Of a stretch of DNA of 5,448 bases, positions 1-5,448 are shown in pieces. Positions within the stretch are counted from its first letter, which is position 1. Every line of letters begins with the position of its first letter. Origin of the DNA: Bacillota bacterium (lineage in GTDB: Bacteria; Bacillota; Dethiobacteria; Dethiobacterales; Dethiobacteraceae); contig JANKMV010000163.1 of the NCBI GenBank assembly GCA_024650095.1, positions 1-5,448 of the forward strand. Direction: 5' to 3'. The notes beneath the pieces are model-generated. The model was not told where the DNA came from, did not search any database, and saw only the letters and a list, made by a program, of their open reading frames with translations. The position numbers and the translations under genes are program-made.

Positions 1-621
1 TCGTGAGACAACGTCGCAGGATGCCAAATCCTCAGTATGCAGATAATGATTTGCCGTGTGATCAAAGAGGATATTGGCCTGGGCTGCTAGTTCTTCATCT
101 CCAGGCCAAATTTGATATAGTAGTGGCACACGAGGTAAAAGATAAAGTAGCACTGCATATCCCGATGTTTGTGGGACAGCTACGCCGCCTAAACGTTTTG
201 CCACAACTAGGAGCCGCTGGGGATCTTGGCCGAAGGCAATACTGAGGGGATTGATGGCTGTTCTATAAAATGCATCGTAGAACGTTTGGCCACCGTCAAG
301 CTGTCTGTACGAGATATAGTCATAGGTCAGGGATGCTCCATCAGCCCGTGACAGATAGTTGAGCATAATTAACTGTAAGGGAAAGGGGGGTAGCAACTCG
401 CTGCCCTGATAGGTCACACGACCTGCTGGGTAGGAGATGGTGAAGGGATGGTTAAGGCAGGTAACGGTAAAATAGTGTTCTGTGGGATGATATGGACAGC
501 CGCTTTGCTGTGCCATTTGCCCAGGACAGTGCGCGGCTAATTTTTCGCGAGCGACGGTGAGCGCGACATGGTAATTTTGTGGATCAAAATCCTTTGCTAA
601 CGGAATTATTACATCGTTCAT
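1..621 (-). CDS. DUF3786 domain-containing protein (3' end outside window)
   Basis: An open frame of 207 codons runs on the minus strand from ATG (complement of 619-621) off the window edge without a stop. The protein resembles the DUF3786 family: a central stretch with two prolines and hydrophobics followed by NYLSRADG (about residues 88-95), a YISYRQLDGG segment (102-111), then the typical C-terminal pattern with IWPGDEE (171-177) and LFDHTANHYLHTEDL (185-199). Family members are about 200 residues, so only a few C-terminal residues should be missing. Cysteines are at 32, 42, 55 and 202. There is no signal peptide or membrane helix, so it is probably cytoplasmic. The start is supported by GGAGG at 629-633 (complement), 7 nt upstream. 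The family has no established biochemical function that I can state. It is common in anaerobes. It is transcribed divergently from yedF, and a functional link to the neighbours is not shown. The family call is from remembered motifs, not a search. Confidence 0.8.
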   Translation of the reverse strand, partial: MNDVIIPLAKDFDPQNYHVALTVAREKLAAHCPGQMAQQSGCPYHPTEHYFTVTCLNHPFTISYPAGRVTYQGSELLPPFPLQLIMLNYLSRADGASLTYDYISYRQLDGGQTFYDAFYRTAINPLSIAFGQDPQRLLVVAKRLGGVAVPQTSGYAVLLYLLPRVPLLYQIWPGDEELAAQANILFDHTANHYLHTEDLASCDVVSR

Positions 622-628
622 AGGAGCA

Positions 629-633
629 CCTCC
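629..633 (-). promoter_or_regulatory. Ribosome-binding site of the DUF3786 gene
   Basis: The plus strand reads CCTCC here, giving GGAGG on the minus strand 7 nt before the ATG at 621-619. It fixes the start of the minus-strand gene and leaves a 107-bp divergent spacer to yedF. Confidence 0.75.
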
Positions 634-657
634 ATTTGCTACTTTTCTAGAAATAAA

Positions 658-686
658 GTGATTTTCCTCTTCGTCAGTGTTAAAAT
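658..686 (+). promoter_or_regulatory. Probable promoter of yedF (extended -10)
   Basis: TAAAAT at 681-686 matches TATAAT at five of six positions and is preceded by TGT (678-680), forming an extended -10 element. A weak -35 candidate, GTGATT at 658-663, lies 17 bp upstream and keeps only the central TGA of TTGACA. Transcription would start near 693, leaving a leader of about 35 nt before the yedF ATG. The leader contains GAGGTG at 718-723, 5 nt before that start. I saw no equally good promoter for the divergent gene in the same spacer. This is a sequence-pattern call only. Confidence 0.5.
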
Positions 687-728
687 GTGGTAAGGTAATG
701 TTGAATCGAAAAATAATGAGGTGAAAAG

Positions 729-1304
729 ATGAAGCAAGAACATTTGGACTGTCGAGGATTAGCTTGTCCACAACCTGTGGTAGAAACAAAAAAGAGATTA
801 GCGACATTGGCAACGGGTACGTTGAATGTGCTGGTGGACAATGAAACGGCAAAAAACAATATAGTGAAGCTGGCAAAATCTCTCGGTATAGAATCGATGG
901 CTAAGTTGGAGGGGGATCAGTATACCATCGCTCTCTTGAAAGAGAAAGAAGCGTTGCTTTCGTCGTCAAGTCCGGGAAAAACAATCATTATGGCCTCCGA
1001 AACCTTGGGCCATGGCAGTGAAGAGTTAGGTGCAATTTTGATGAAATCATTTTTCTATGCGCTGGCAGAAAGTGCTGAGCTACCACAGGCTGTTTACTTG
1101 CTCAATGGTGGTGTAAAGTTAGCATGTGAGGGTTCAAGTTCGCTGGATAGTTTGCAGAAATTACAAGCACTGGGGGTCGAATTTCATTCGTGTGGCCTTT
1201 GTCTTGATTTTTTTCAGCTCAAAGAGAAGCTGACAGTGGGTGAAGTGACCAATATGTACGCCATTGTTGAACAAATAACGGCAGGTGCGGTGATCAAATT
1301 ATAA
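729..1304 (+). CDS. yedF: YedF, sulfurtransferase-like selenium metabolism protein
   Basis: This 191-residue protein fuses a TusA/SirA-like domain to a DsrE/F-like domain, the arrangement of the selenium-metabolism YedF family. The TusA part (about residues 3-70) opens with DCRGLACPQPV, the CPxP helix-start motif in which Cys13 would be the thiol/selenol carrier; Cys8 precedes it. The second domain (about 84-191) holds LNGGVKLACEGS (125-136) and SCGLCLDFF (154-162) with Cys155 and Cys158, then GEVTNMYAIVE near the end. Length matches the family. In other genomes it tends to occur with selenium-use genes such as selD, and it is thought to handle reactive selenium; the exact reaction is not settled. 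Here it is first in a plus-strand run, 71 nt before ruvC, with no selD in view. GAGGTG at 718-723 supports the ATG. No membrane segment or signal peptide is visible. Confidence 0.87.
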   Translation: MKQEHLDCRGLACPQPVVETKKRLATLATGTLNVLVDNETAKNNIVKLAKSLGIESMAKLEGDQYTIALLKEKEALLSSSSPGKTIIMASETLGHGSEELGAILMKSFFYALAESAELPQAVYLLNGGVKLACEGSSSLDSLQKLQALGVEFHSCGLCLDFFQLKEKLTVGEVTNMYAIVEQITAGAVIKL

Positions 1305-1331
1305 AATTGCAGGACATTTATGGTCAAATAG

Positions 1332-1345
1332 CGAATATATGTTTG
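1332..1345 (+). promoter_or_regulatory. LexA (DinR)-type SOS operator upstream of ruvC
   Basis: The 14-mer CGAATATATGTTTG matches the Gram-positive LexA box of the CGAACATATGTTCG type at 12 of 14 positions. The two differences are both C to T, at positions 5 and 13. It lies in the 71-nt gap between yedF and ruvC, 30 nt before the TTG start and upstream of the ribosome-binding site, where a repressor could block a ruvC promoter. The ruv genes are part of the SOS regulon in several bacteria. No strong promoter was recognised around it; TATATG at 1336-1341, inside the box, is a possible but weak -10. The match is seen directly; the regulation is inferred. Confidence 0.6.
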
Positions 1346-1362
1346 CATCGACTCATACGAAA

Positions 1363-1367
1363 AGGAG
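1363..1367 (+). promoter_or_regulatory. Ribosome-binding site deciding the ruvC start
   Basis: AGGAG within AAAAGGAGAGA sits 8 nt before TTG at 1376-1378. It selects this TTG over the in-frame TTG at 1307, which lacks a good site and would add 23 residues not found in RuvC proteins. Confidence 0.8.
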
Positions 1368-1375
1368 AGATTTCC

Positions 1376-1882
1376 TTGCGCATTCTAGGCATAGATCCAG
1401 GGATTGCCATTACTGGCTTTGGCGTCGTGCAAACAGACGGGCAACGAAGTCGTGCACTCGATTATGGTTGCATTACTACACCGTCCACTTTACCCGTATC
1501 TCAACGATTATTACTCATCTTTCAAGAGATGCAAGCTATTTTCGAGCGCCATCAACCTGATGCGGTTGCCATTGAGAAGTTGTTTTTTGCTAAAAATGCC
1601 AACAGTGCCATGCAAGTGGGTGAGGCACGAGGGGTATTAGTGCTTGCAGCAAGTCTTGCTGGACTTGAAGTCTTTGAATATACACCGCTTCAGGTAAAGC
1701 AGGCCGTGGTGGGGTATGGCAAAGCAGAAAAAAAGCAGGTGCAACAGATGGTAAAAATAATATTAACACTCTCCAAGATTCCACGACCCGATGATGCAGC
1801 AGATGGTCTGGCCATTGCCCTTTGTCATGCTCATAGCGGGGGGAGTCGTGCAGCGATAAATTGGAGGAGCAAGAATGTTTAG
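1376..1882 (+). CDS. ruvC: RuvC, Holliday junction resolvase
   Basis: RuvC is the endonuclease that cuts Holliday junctions symmetrically in complex with RuvAB during recombination and repair. From the TTG start the protein has 168 residues, normal for the family. The start is chosen because RuvC proteins begin just before RILGIDPG, and because a good AGGAG lies 8 nt upstream. The RNase H-like catalytic acids are in place: Asp7 in GIDPG, Glu67 in AIEKLFF, and Asp140 with Asp143 in PDDAADGLA. The conserved GYGKAEKKQV segment is at about 113-122. The frame stays open upstream to a TTG at 1307, but that extension (including the LexA-like box) is not RuvC-like. The 3' end overlaps ruvA by 8 nt, implying translational coupling. 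The usual neighbour yebC is not next to it; yedF is. Confidence 0.95.
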   Translation: MRILGIDPGIAITGFGVVQTDGQRSRALDYGCITTPSTLPVSQRLLLIFQEMQAIFERHQPDAVAIEKLFFAKNANSAMQVGEARGVLVLAASLAGLEVFEYTPLQVKQAVVGYGKAEKKQVQQMVKIILTLSKIPRPDDAADGLAIALCHAHSGGSRAAINWRSKNV

Positions 1883-2483
1883 CTACATACGAGGTACCTT
1901 AGTAGATAAAGACAAAGAAACCGTTGTCATCGATAATAATGGCATTGGTTGGCTCATTTCTGTACCGGCCATCGTCTTACACCGACTGTCATCCCTGGGC
2001 GATGAAGTGAAGCTTCACACATATTTGGCAGTCAGAGAAGATGCCATGCAGCTTTACGGGTTTTTACAGGCAGATGAACTGGCATTATTTAAACTCCTCA
2101 TTTCCGTCTCAGGCGTCGGCCCCAAAGCAGCACTGGCTGTGTTATCCACCCTTTCCGCCGCCGAGTTTTATTTGGCGATCATGCATGAAAATGTGAAAGC
2201 TCTTACCCGTGTGCCAGGCGTGGGCCCGAAGTCGGCACGGCGACTCATTTTAGAGCTAAAAGATAAGGCCTCTGCCATCACGGTACCAACATCCTCGGTA
2301 ATGAGTGCAGGTACAAGTGATGTCTCTCGTACAGACGCTTATAGTGACGCGTTAGCTGCCTTGTTATCATTAGGGTATAATGGTACTGAAGCACAAAGCG
2401 CTCTGCAAGCAGTCCCCGAGCGGGAACAGATGCAAACTCAAGAGTTATTACGAAAAGCGTTAGCCCGCCTAGGCACGCTCTAA
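1875..2483 (+). CDS. ruvA: RuvA, Holliday junction branch migration complex subunit
   Basis: RuvA binds the four-way junction as a tetramer and loads RuvB rings for branch migration. The 202-residue protein shows the three family domains: an N-terminal OB fold (about 1-63), a middle domain with two helix-hairpin-helix motifs, VSGVGPK at 78-84 and VPGVGPK at 113-119, and after a Ser/Thr-rich linker (about 132-152) a C-terminal domain (about 155-202) that contacts RuvB. Glu55 and Asp56 in [10 protein letters not shown] correspond in position to the acidic pin of E. coli RuvA. The ATG is preceded by GGAGG at 1863-1867 (7-nt spacing), which lies inside the end of ruvC, and the start overlaps the ruvC stop. 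The gene is followed 10 nt later by ruvB. Nothing is missing. Confidence 0.96.
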   Translation: MFSYIRGTLVDKDKETVVIDNNGIGWLISVPAIVLHRLSSLGDEVKLHTYLAVREDAMQLYGFLQADELALFKLLISVSGVGPKAALAVLSTLSAAEFYLAIMHENVKALTRVPGVGPKSARRLILELKDKASAITVPTSSVMSAGTSDVSRTDAYSDALAALLSLGYNGTEAQSALQAVPEREQMQTQELLRKALARLGTL

Positions 2484-2493
2484 GGAGAGTAAA

Positions 2494-3522
2494 ATGGACG
2501 AAAGAGAAAGAATTATTTCTACGCAAATGCATAATGAAGACGACGCGCAGGATAATACACTACGACCGCGTACATTAACGGATTACATCGGTCAAACAAA
2601 GCTAAAAGAAAATTTGCGTATATTTATTGAAGCCGCACGGATTCGCGGTGACTCACTAGACCATGTACTTTTGTATGGGCCACCGGGTCTGGGCAAAACC
2701 ACCCTCTCACAAATTATTGCGGCAGAGCTTGGTGTCAATTTGCGCGCCACCTCCGGTCCCGCCATTGAGCGTCCGGGTGATTTAGCCGCTATCTTAACCA
2801 ATCTTGCGCCCTTTGACGTCCTTTTTATTGATGAAATACACCGTCTCAACCGTACAGTAGAGGAAGTTTTGTATCCGGCTATGGAAGATTTCGCTTTGGA
2901 TATCATCATCGGTAAAGGGCCCAGTGCACGGTCACTACGGCTTGATTTGGCGCCCTTTACCCTCGTGGGTGCTACCACACGTGCCGGTGCTTTATCCTCA
3001 CCCCTGCGTGATCGTTTTGGCGTTGTGGCACGGTTAGAATTTTATCAGGATCATGAGTTACAAGAAATAGTGACGCGGGCAGCAAAAATTTTGCAGGTGG
3101 ATATCGACCCACAAGGAGCGTTAACGATCGCTAAAAGCGCACGTGGAACGCCACGTGTGGCCAATCGATTATTGAAAAGAGTTCGTGATTTTGCTCAAGT
3201 AAAGGCCGATAATATTATCACTCAAGAGGTGGCCCGGTGGGCTCTACAGAAGTTAGAAGTGGATATATTAGGGCTTGATGAAGTGGATCGACATCTATTA
3301 CGAACCATGGTGGAGAAATTTGCCGGCGGCCCGGTGGGTCTCGATACGCTCGCCGCTGCTATCTCTGAAGAAACAGAAACCATCGAAGATGTTTATGAGC
3401 CCTATTTAATGCAAATCGGCTTCCTACAGCGCACTCCCCGCGGACGTATTGTCACACCGCAGGCGTGCCGGCACTTAGGTATAGATTTTCAAGCAAATAA
3501 CGATCAAAACTCGTTATGGTAG
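2494..3522 (+). CDS. ruvB: RuvB, Holliday junction branch migration helicase (AAA+ ATPase)
   Basis: RuvB is the hexameric ATP-driven motor that pulls DNA through the RuvA-bound junction. The 342-residue protein is full length. It carries Walker A GPPGLGKT at 62-69 (Lys68), Walker B FIDEIH at 111-116 (Asp113, Glu114), sensor 1 GATTR at 159-163, the arginine finger in SPLRDRFG (Arg174), and sensor 2 in RGTPR at 217-221. The C-terminal winged helix begins around [13 protein letters not shown] (278-290) and includes [17 protein letters not shown] (302-318). The start ATG follows AAGGAG at 2482-2487, which overlaps the ruvA stop codon, so translation is coupled. Family proteins usually begin within some 20-25 residues of the LRP motif, as here (residues 23-25). 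The 10-nt gap to queH suggests cotranscription. Confidence 0.97.
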   Translation: MDERERIISTQMHNEDDAQDNTLRPRTLTDYIGQTKLKENLRIFIEAARIRGDSLDHVLLYGPPGLGKTTLSQIIAAELGVNLRATSGPAIERPGDLAAILTNLAPFDVLFIDEIHRLNRTVEEVLYPAMEDFALDIIIGKGPSARSLRLDLAPFTLVGATTRAGALSSPLRDRFGVVARLEFYQDHELQEIVTRAAKILQVDIDPQGALTIAKSARGTPRVANRLLKRVRDFAQVKADNIITQEVARWALQKLEVDILGLDEVDRHLLRTMVEKFAGGPVGLDTLAAAISEETETIEDVYEPYLMQIGFLQRTPRGRIVTPQACRHLGIDFQANNDQNSLW

Positions 3523-3526
3523 GTGA
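3521..3526 (+). promoter_or_regulatory. Ribosome-binding site deciding the queH TTG start
   Basis: AGGTGA, overlapping the ruvB stop codon TAG (3520-3522), lies 6 nt before TTG at 3533-3535. The next codons give KLFLHMCCAPC, the expected QueH N-terminus, so the TTG is needed to include the first cysteine motif with normal length. Confidence 0.7.
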
Positions 3527-3532
3527 AAGCAA

Positions 3533-4069
3533 TTGAAACTATTCTTGCATATGTGTTGTGCTCCTTGTAGCACCTATAGTATAAAAAGATTTCGTGAACT
3601 TGGCTACTTCATTCACGGCTATTTTTATAACCCTAATATTCACCCCTATAAAGAATTTCAACGCCGTCTGGAAACATTAGAGTCGTATTGTCTACAAGAA
3701 GAAATACCGCTCACCGTGCAAAAATCCTATGAACTGGAATTATTTTTACAACGCGCCATAGCTAATATTAAAGAACGCTGTCGGGAATGTTATACCTTAC
3801 GACTCACTGAAGCTGCACGGAAAGCTGCAGAATTAGGGTTCGAGCAATTCTCTACAACCCTTACCATCAGTCCCTACCAAAACCACGACCTCCTCAAAGA
3901 GGTGGGAGAAGTAGCCGCGGCTCGATATGGTGTGAAATTTATTTATGAGGATTTACGGCCGGGGTATAAAGAAAGCATCGAGTTATCGAAAAATAATAAC
4001 CTCTATCGCCAGCCCTATTGTGGTTGTATCTTCAGTGAAAAGGATCGCTATTATAAGGAGGGAAAATAG
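3533..4069 (+). CDS. queH: QueH, epoxyqueuosine reductase
   Basis: QueH (formerly DUF208) reduces epoxyqueuosine to queuosine at the wobble position of tRNAs with GUN anticodons. It is the cobalamin-independent alternative to QueG. The 178-residue protein has the family cysteine sets for iron-sulfur and iron binding: MCCAPC at 7-12 (Cys8, Cys9, Cys12), ERCRECY at 81-87 (Cys83, Cys86), and YCGC at 162-165 (Cys163, Cys165). Other hallmarks are FYNPNIHPYKEFQRR (31-45), FSTTLTISPYQ (106-116) and the late RPGYKES segment (142-148). Start is TTG with AGGTGA upstream. It lies 10 nt after ruvB and 3 nt before the DUF2905 gene, inside the same directon as queA, which makes its substrate. Which cysteine binds which metal centre is not decided here. 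Confidence 0.93.
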   Translation: MKLFLHMCCAPCSTYSIKRFRELGYFIHGYFYNPNIHPYKEFQRRLETLESYCLQEEIPLTVQKSYELELFLQRAIANIKERCRECYTLRLTEAARKAAELGFEQFSTTLTISPYQNHDLLKEVGEVAAARYGVKFIYEDLRPGYKESIELSKNNNLYRQPYCGCIFSEKDRYYKEGK

Positions 4070-4072
4070 CAG

Positions 4073-4288
4073 ATGCCCTTTAGTCGCATCTTCGTTATTC
4101 TTGGTGTGGCATTTATCCTTTTAGGTTTACTGTTCCCTGTGGCCATGCGCCTCAATCTTGGCCGCTTGCCTGGGGATATCATGATTAAAAAAGAAAACTT
4201 CACCTTTTATTTTCCCCTGGCAACTGGTATTGTTATTAGTATAGTTCTTACTGTGGTGGTCAAAGTATATCAATATTTTTTCAGATAA
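4073..4288 (+). CDS. DUF2905 small two-helix membrane protein
   Basis: This 71-residue protein matches the DUF2905 family. A first membrane helix (about 6-24) ends in FPVAMRLN, followed by the family signature GRLPGDI at 30-36, a short polar stretch with KKEN (39-42), and a second helix (about 44-64) starting at FYFPLATGI, with a short basic/aromatic tail. Both ends probably face the same side of the cytoplasmic membrane; the topology is inferred. Function is unknown. The ATG is 3 nt after the queH stop. AAGGAGG at 4055-4061 is a strong ribosome-binding site inside the end of queH, but the 11-nt spacing is longer than for other genes here. Its place between queH and queA, after ruvCAB, gives a cotranscription clue but not a role. 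Confidence 0.85.
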   Translation: MPFSRIFVILGVAFILLGLLFPVAMRLNLGRLPGDIMIKKENFTFYFPLATGIVISIVLTVVVKVYQYFFR

Positions 4289-4382
4289 ACTCACCTGGTA
4301 GAGACGTACACGTACAGCATATGCAGGGAGTACCACTTTCTCAAAGAACGGCTACTCTGGCTAGTGGAGAAACAGTTCTGCT

Positions 4383-4402
4383 TACGTATATAAGTACGTA
4401 TA
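4383..4402 (+). repeat. Direct repeat of TACGTATA
   Basis: TACGTATA occurs at 4383-4390 and again at 4395-4402, one start 12 bp after the other. Because TACGTA is its own reverse complement, the two copies can also form a 6-bp AT-rich hairpin with a 6-nt loop. There is no T-run after it, so a terminator is unlikely. It may be a protein-binding site or chance. Confidence 0.45.
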
Positions 4403-4490
4403 AAAGAATGTAATAAAGTGTTGTGCTGAGAGACAAGCATAGAGTAATAAGGCAAAAATGAAATGCAAGTGAAATAGAAGAGAGAATTTA

Positions 4491-4499
4491 TGGTATAAT
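4491..4499 (+). promoter_or_regulatory. Probable queA promoter (extended -10)
   Basis: TGGTATAAT contains a perfect TATAAT (4494-4499) preceded by TGG, a consensus extended -10. No good TTGACA-like -35 is found 16-18 bp upstream, which extended -10 promoters can tolerate. Transcription would begin near 4506, so queA probably has its own promoter besides any read-through from ruvCAB-queH. Confidence 0.6.
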
Positions 4500-4548
4500 A
4501 TCCGGTAAACGGAAAACAATGAGAATAGAACTCGATGGTGGTGGTTGT

Positions 4549-5448
4549 TTGTTCGTTGAGGATTTTGATTATGAGCTTCCCGCAGCACTAATTGCGCAAA
4601 CTCCCCTTGAGAATAGGGAAGCCTCTCGGCTTCTTGTTCTTCATAAAGAGACTGGGGCGATTGAACACCGACAGTTTACTGAACTTGTTCACTTCTTAAA
4701 CCCAGGTGATGCCTTAGTTTTAAATGATACAAGAGTGATGCCCGCTCGCCTGCTCGGGCGAAAAAAGGTGGGCGGAGGTCTCGTAGAAATACTACTACTT
4801 CGTAAACAAACATTAAATCGATGGGAAACCATCGTTAAACCTGCTAGACGTCTTCGTCCTGGCACGGTGGTGATCTTTGGGGAAGGCGAACTAGAAGCTC
4901 TTATCGTGGAGGTACTACCTGATGGTGGTCGACTTGTAGAATTTTCTTATGAAGGCATTTTCGAAGAAGTGCTTAATCGCCTCGGCGAGATGCCACTTCC
5001 ACCCTATATTCACGAGCAACTACTCGATCAGGAACGCTACCAAACCGTTTATGCTAAGGAAGAAGGATCTGCAGCTGCGCCAACGGCAGGCTTACATTTC
5101 ACAGCTCCACTACTTGAGGAGATTAAAGCCCTTGGAGTGACCATTGTCTACCTTACGTTACATGTGGGACTTGGTACATTTCGTCCTGTCAAGGTACATG
5201 AAATCGAAGAACATACCATGCATAGTGAATTCTACAGTGTCACGACTGAGGCGGCCCACACTCTCAATCAATGCAAACAAGACGGAGGACGAGTTTTTGC
5301 TGTGGGTACCACTTCATGCCGTACACTCGAGACGGTGACGAATGAGAAGGGTATTATTCAGGCGCAAAGTGGTTGGACCGATATCTTTATGTACCCAGGT
5401 TATCGTTTTAAAGCCGTTGATGCGTTACTAACAAACTTTCATCTTCCT
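4549..5448 (+). CDS. queA: QueA, S-adenosylmethionine:tRNA ribosyltransferase-isomerase (3' end outside window)
   Basis: QueA transfers and isomerises the ribosyl part of S-adenosylmethionine onto preQ1 in tRNA, giving epoxyqueuosine, the substrate of QueH. Three hundred codons are open to the window edge; family members are about 340 residues, so roughly 40 are missing. Visible hallmarks are [13 protein letters not shown] (57-69), GEMPLPPYI (147-155), [18 protein letters not shown] (168-185), [10 protein letters not shown] (205-214), [10 protein letters not shown] (252-261) and the final [16 protein letters not shown] (285-300). The start is uncertain. TTG at 4549 gives [11 protein letters not shown], aligning in length with E. 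coli and B. subtilis QueA, with GGTGG at 4537-4541 as a modest ribosome-binding site. The in-frame ATG at 4519 adds ten residues ([10 protein letters not shown]), has only a weak GGAA site, and would lie about 12 nt from the predicted transcription start. I favour 4549 moderately. Confidence 0.93.
   Translation, partial: MFVEDFDYELPAALIAQTPLENREASRLLVLHKETGAIEHRQFTELVHFLNPGDALVLNDTRVMPARLLGRKKVGGGLVEILLLRKQTLNRWETIVKPARRLRPGTVVIFGEGELEALIVEVLPDGGRLVEFSYEGIFEEVLNRLGEMPLPPYIHEQLLDQERYQTVYAKEEGSAAAPTAGLHFTAPLLEEIKALGVTIVYLTLHVGLGTFRPVKVHEIEEHTMHSEFYSVTTEAAHTLNQCKQDGGRVFAVGTTSCRTLETVTNEKGIIQAQSGWTDIFMYPGYRFKAVDALLTNFHLP

Larger units (their letters stand above)
4289..4548 (+). other. Gene-free spacer between the DUF2905 gene and queA
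   Basis: No convincing gene lies in these 260 bp. The stretch holds tandem ACGTAC at 4304-4315, the palindrome GCATATGC at 4317-4324, short possible pairings (CCACT 4333-4337 with AGTGG 4363-4367; AGAAC 4345-4349 with GTTCT 4375-4379), and a direct repeat TACGTATA at 4383-4390 and 4395-4402. The half nearer queA is purine-rich and ends in an extended -10 promoter (4491-4499). No rho-independent terminator (GC stem plus T-run) is visible, and no preQ1 riboswitch was recognised. A short frame from ATG 4321 to TAA 4413 has no ribosome-binding site. Confidence 0.6.

Noticed and set aside
3..245. Open frame of 80 codons on the plus strand
   Set aside because: It lies antisense to the DUF3786 gene, has no ribosome-binding site in view and a low-complexity, non-family sequence.
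2592..2978. Antisense open frame of 128 codons within ruvB
   Set aside because: It is a shadow of the strongly conserved RuvB frame, Ser/Lys/Arg-rich, and has no recognisable domain.
4127..4336. Minus-strand open frame over the DUF2905 gene and the spacer
   Set aside because: Most of it is antisense to the DUF2905 gene, and no family motif is seen.
4383..4402. Hairpin as transcription terminator of the ruv-queH-DUF2905 run
   Set aside because: The stem is 6 bp and AT-rich with no T-run on either side, so it does not look like a rho-independent terminator.
4321..4413. Short plus-strand frame (31 codons) with a protein-like composition
   Set aside because: There is no ribosome-binding site before ATG 4321 and no recognised family; the frame is open upstream only to 4240, as can occur by chance. 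It was considered as a remnant of a lost gene but could not be supported.
4289..4548. preQ1 riboswitch or T-box upstream of queA
   Set aside because: No preQ1 aptamer pattern or T-box sequence (TGGNACC-like) with terminator was seen in the spacer.
4382..4588. Minus-strand open frame of 68 codons in the spacer before queA
   Set aside because: The translation is a biased Phe/Leu/His/Tyr-rich string from the purine-rich plus strand and overlaps the queA start; no family is recognisable.
4949..5338. Two plus-strand open frames of about 63 codons inside queA
   Set aside because: They are out of frame with the highly conserved QueA reading frame and lack family features.

Overview
The window is an ordinary chromosomal segment, most likely from an anaerobic Firmicute. 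A Negativicute or a Clostridia/Peptococcaceae-like lineage would fit. This is inferred from family content (YedF, DUF3786, QueH, DUF2905 beside ruvCAB), strong purine-rich Shine-Dalgarno sites, frequent TTG starts, a moderate base composition and a LexA site of the Bacillus type. No species can be named from the sequence alone.

Layout. Positions 1-621 (minus strand) hold nearly all of a DUF3786-family protein whose 3' end leaves the window. A 107-bp divergent intergenic region (622-728) carries its ribosome-binding site and, on the plus strand, an extended -10 promoter for yedF. The remaining genes are all on the plus strand: yedF (729-1304), ruvC (1376-1882, TTG start), ruvA (1875-2483), ruvB (2494-3522), queH (3533-4069, TTG start) and a DUF2905 two-helix membrane protein (4073-4288). 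A gene-free stretch of about 260 bp (4289-4548) with short repeats and a near-perfect extended -10 promoter follows. Last is queA (4549-5448), cut by the window edge at about 300 of roughly 340 residues. QueA is a clear open frame without a stop in the window.

How the genes work together. RuvA and RuvB form the Holliday-junction branch-migration motor and RuvC is the resolvase. Their genes overlap or are spaced by about 10 bp, so they are translationally coupled. A LexA-like operator lies just upstream of ruvC, between its start and the yedF stop, which suggests SOS control of ruvCAB. QueA and QueH catalyse the last two steps of queuosine synthesis in tRNA: QueA makes epoxyqueuosine and QueH reduces it to queuosine. 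YedF points to selenium metabolism, although no selD or selenoprotein gene is visible.

I did not find a previously undescribed system. The observations most worth a second look are the LexA-like box, the two certain non-ATG starts that shorten the naive ORFs or define them, the uncertain queA start, and the repeat-bearing spacer before queA.
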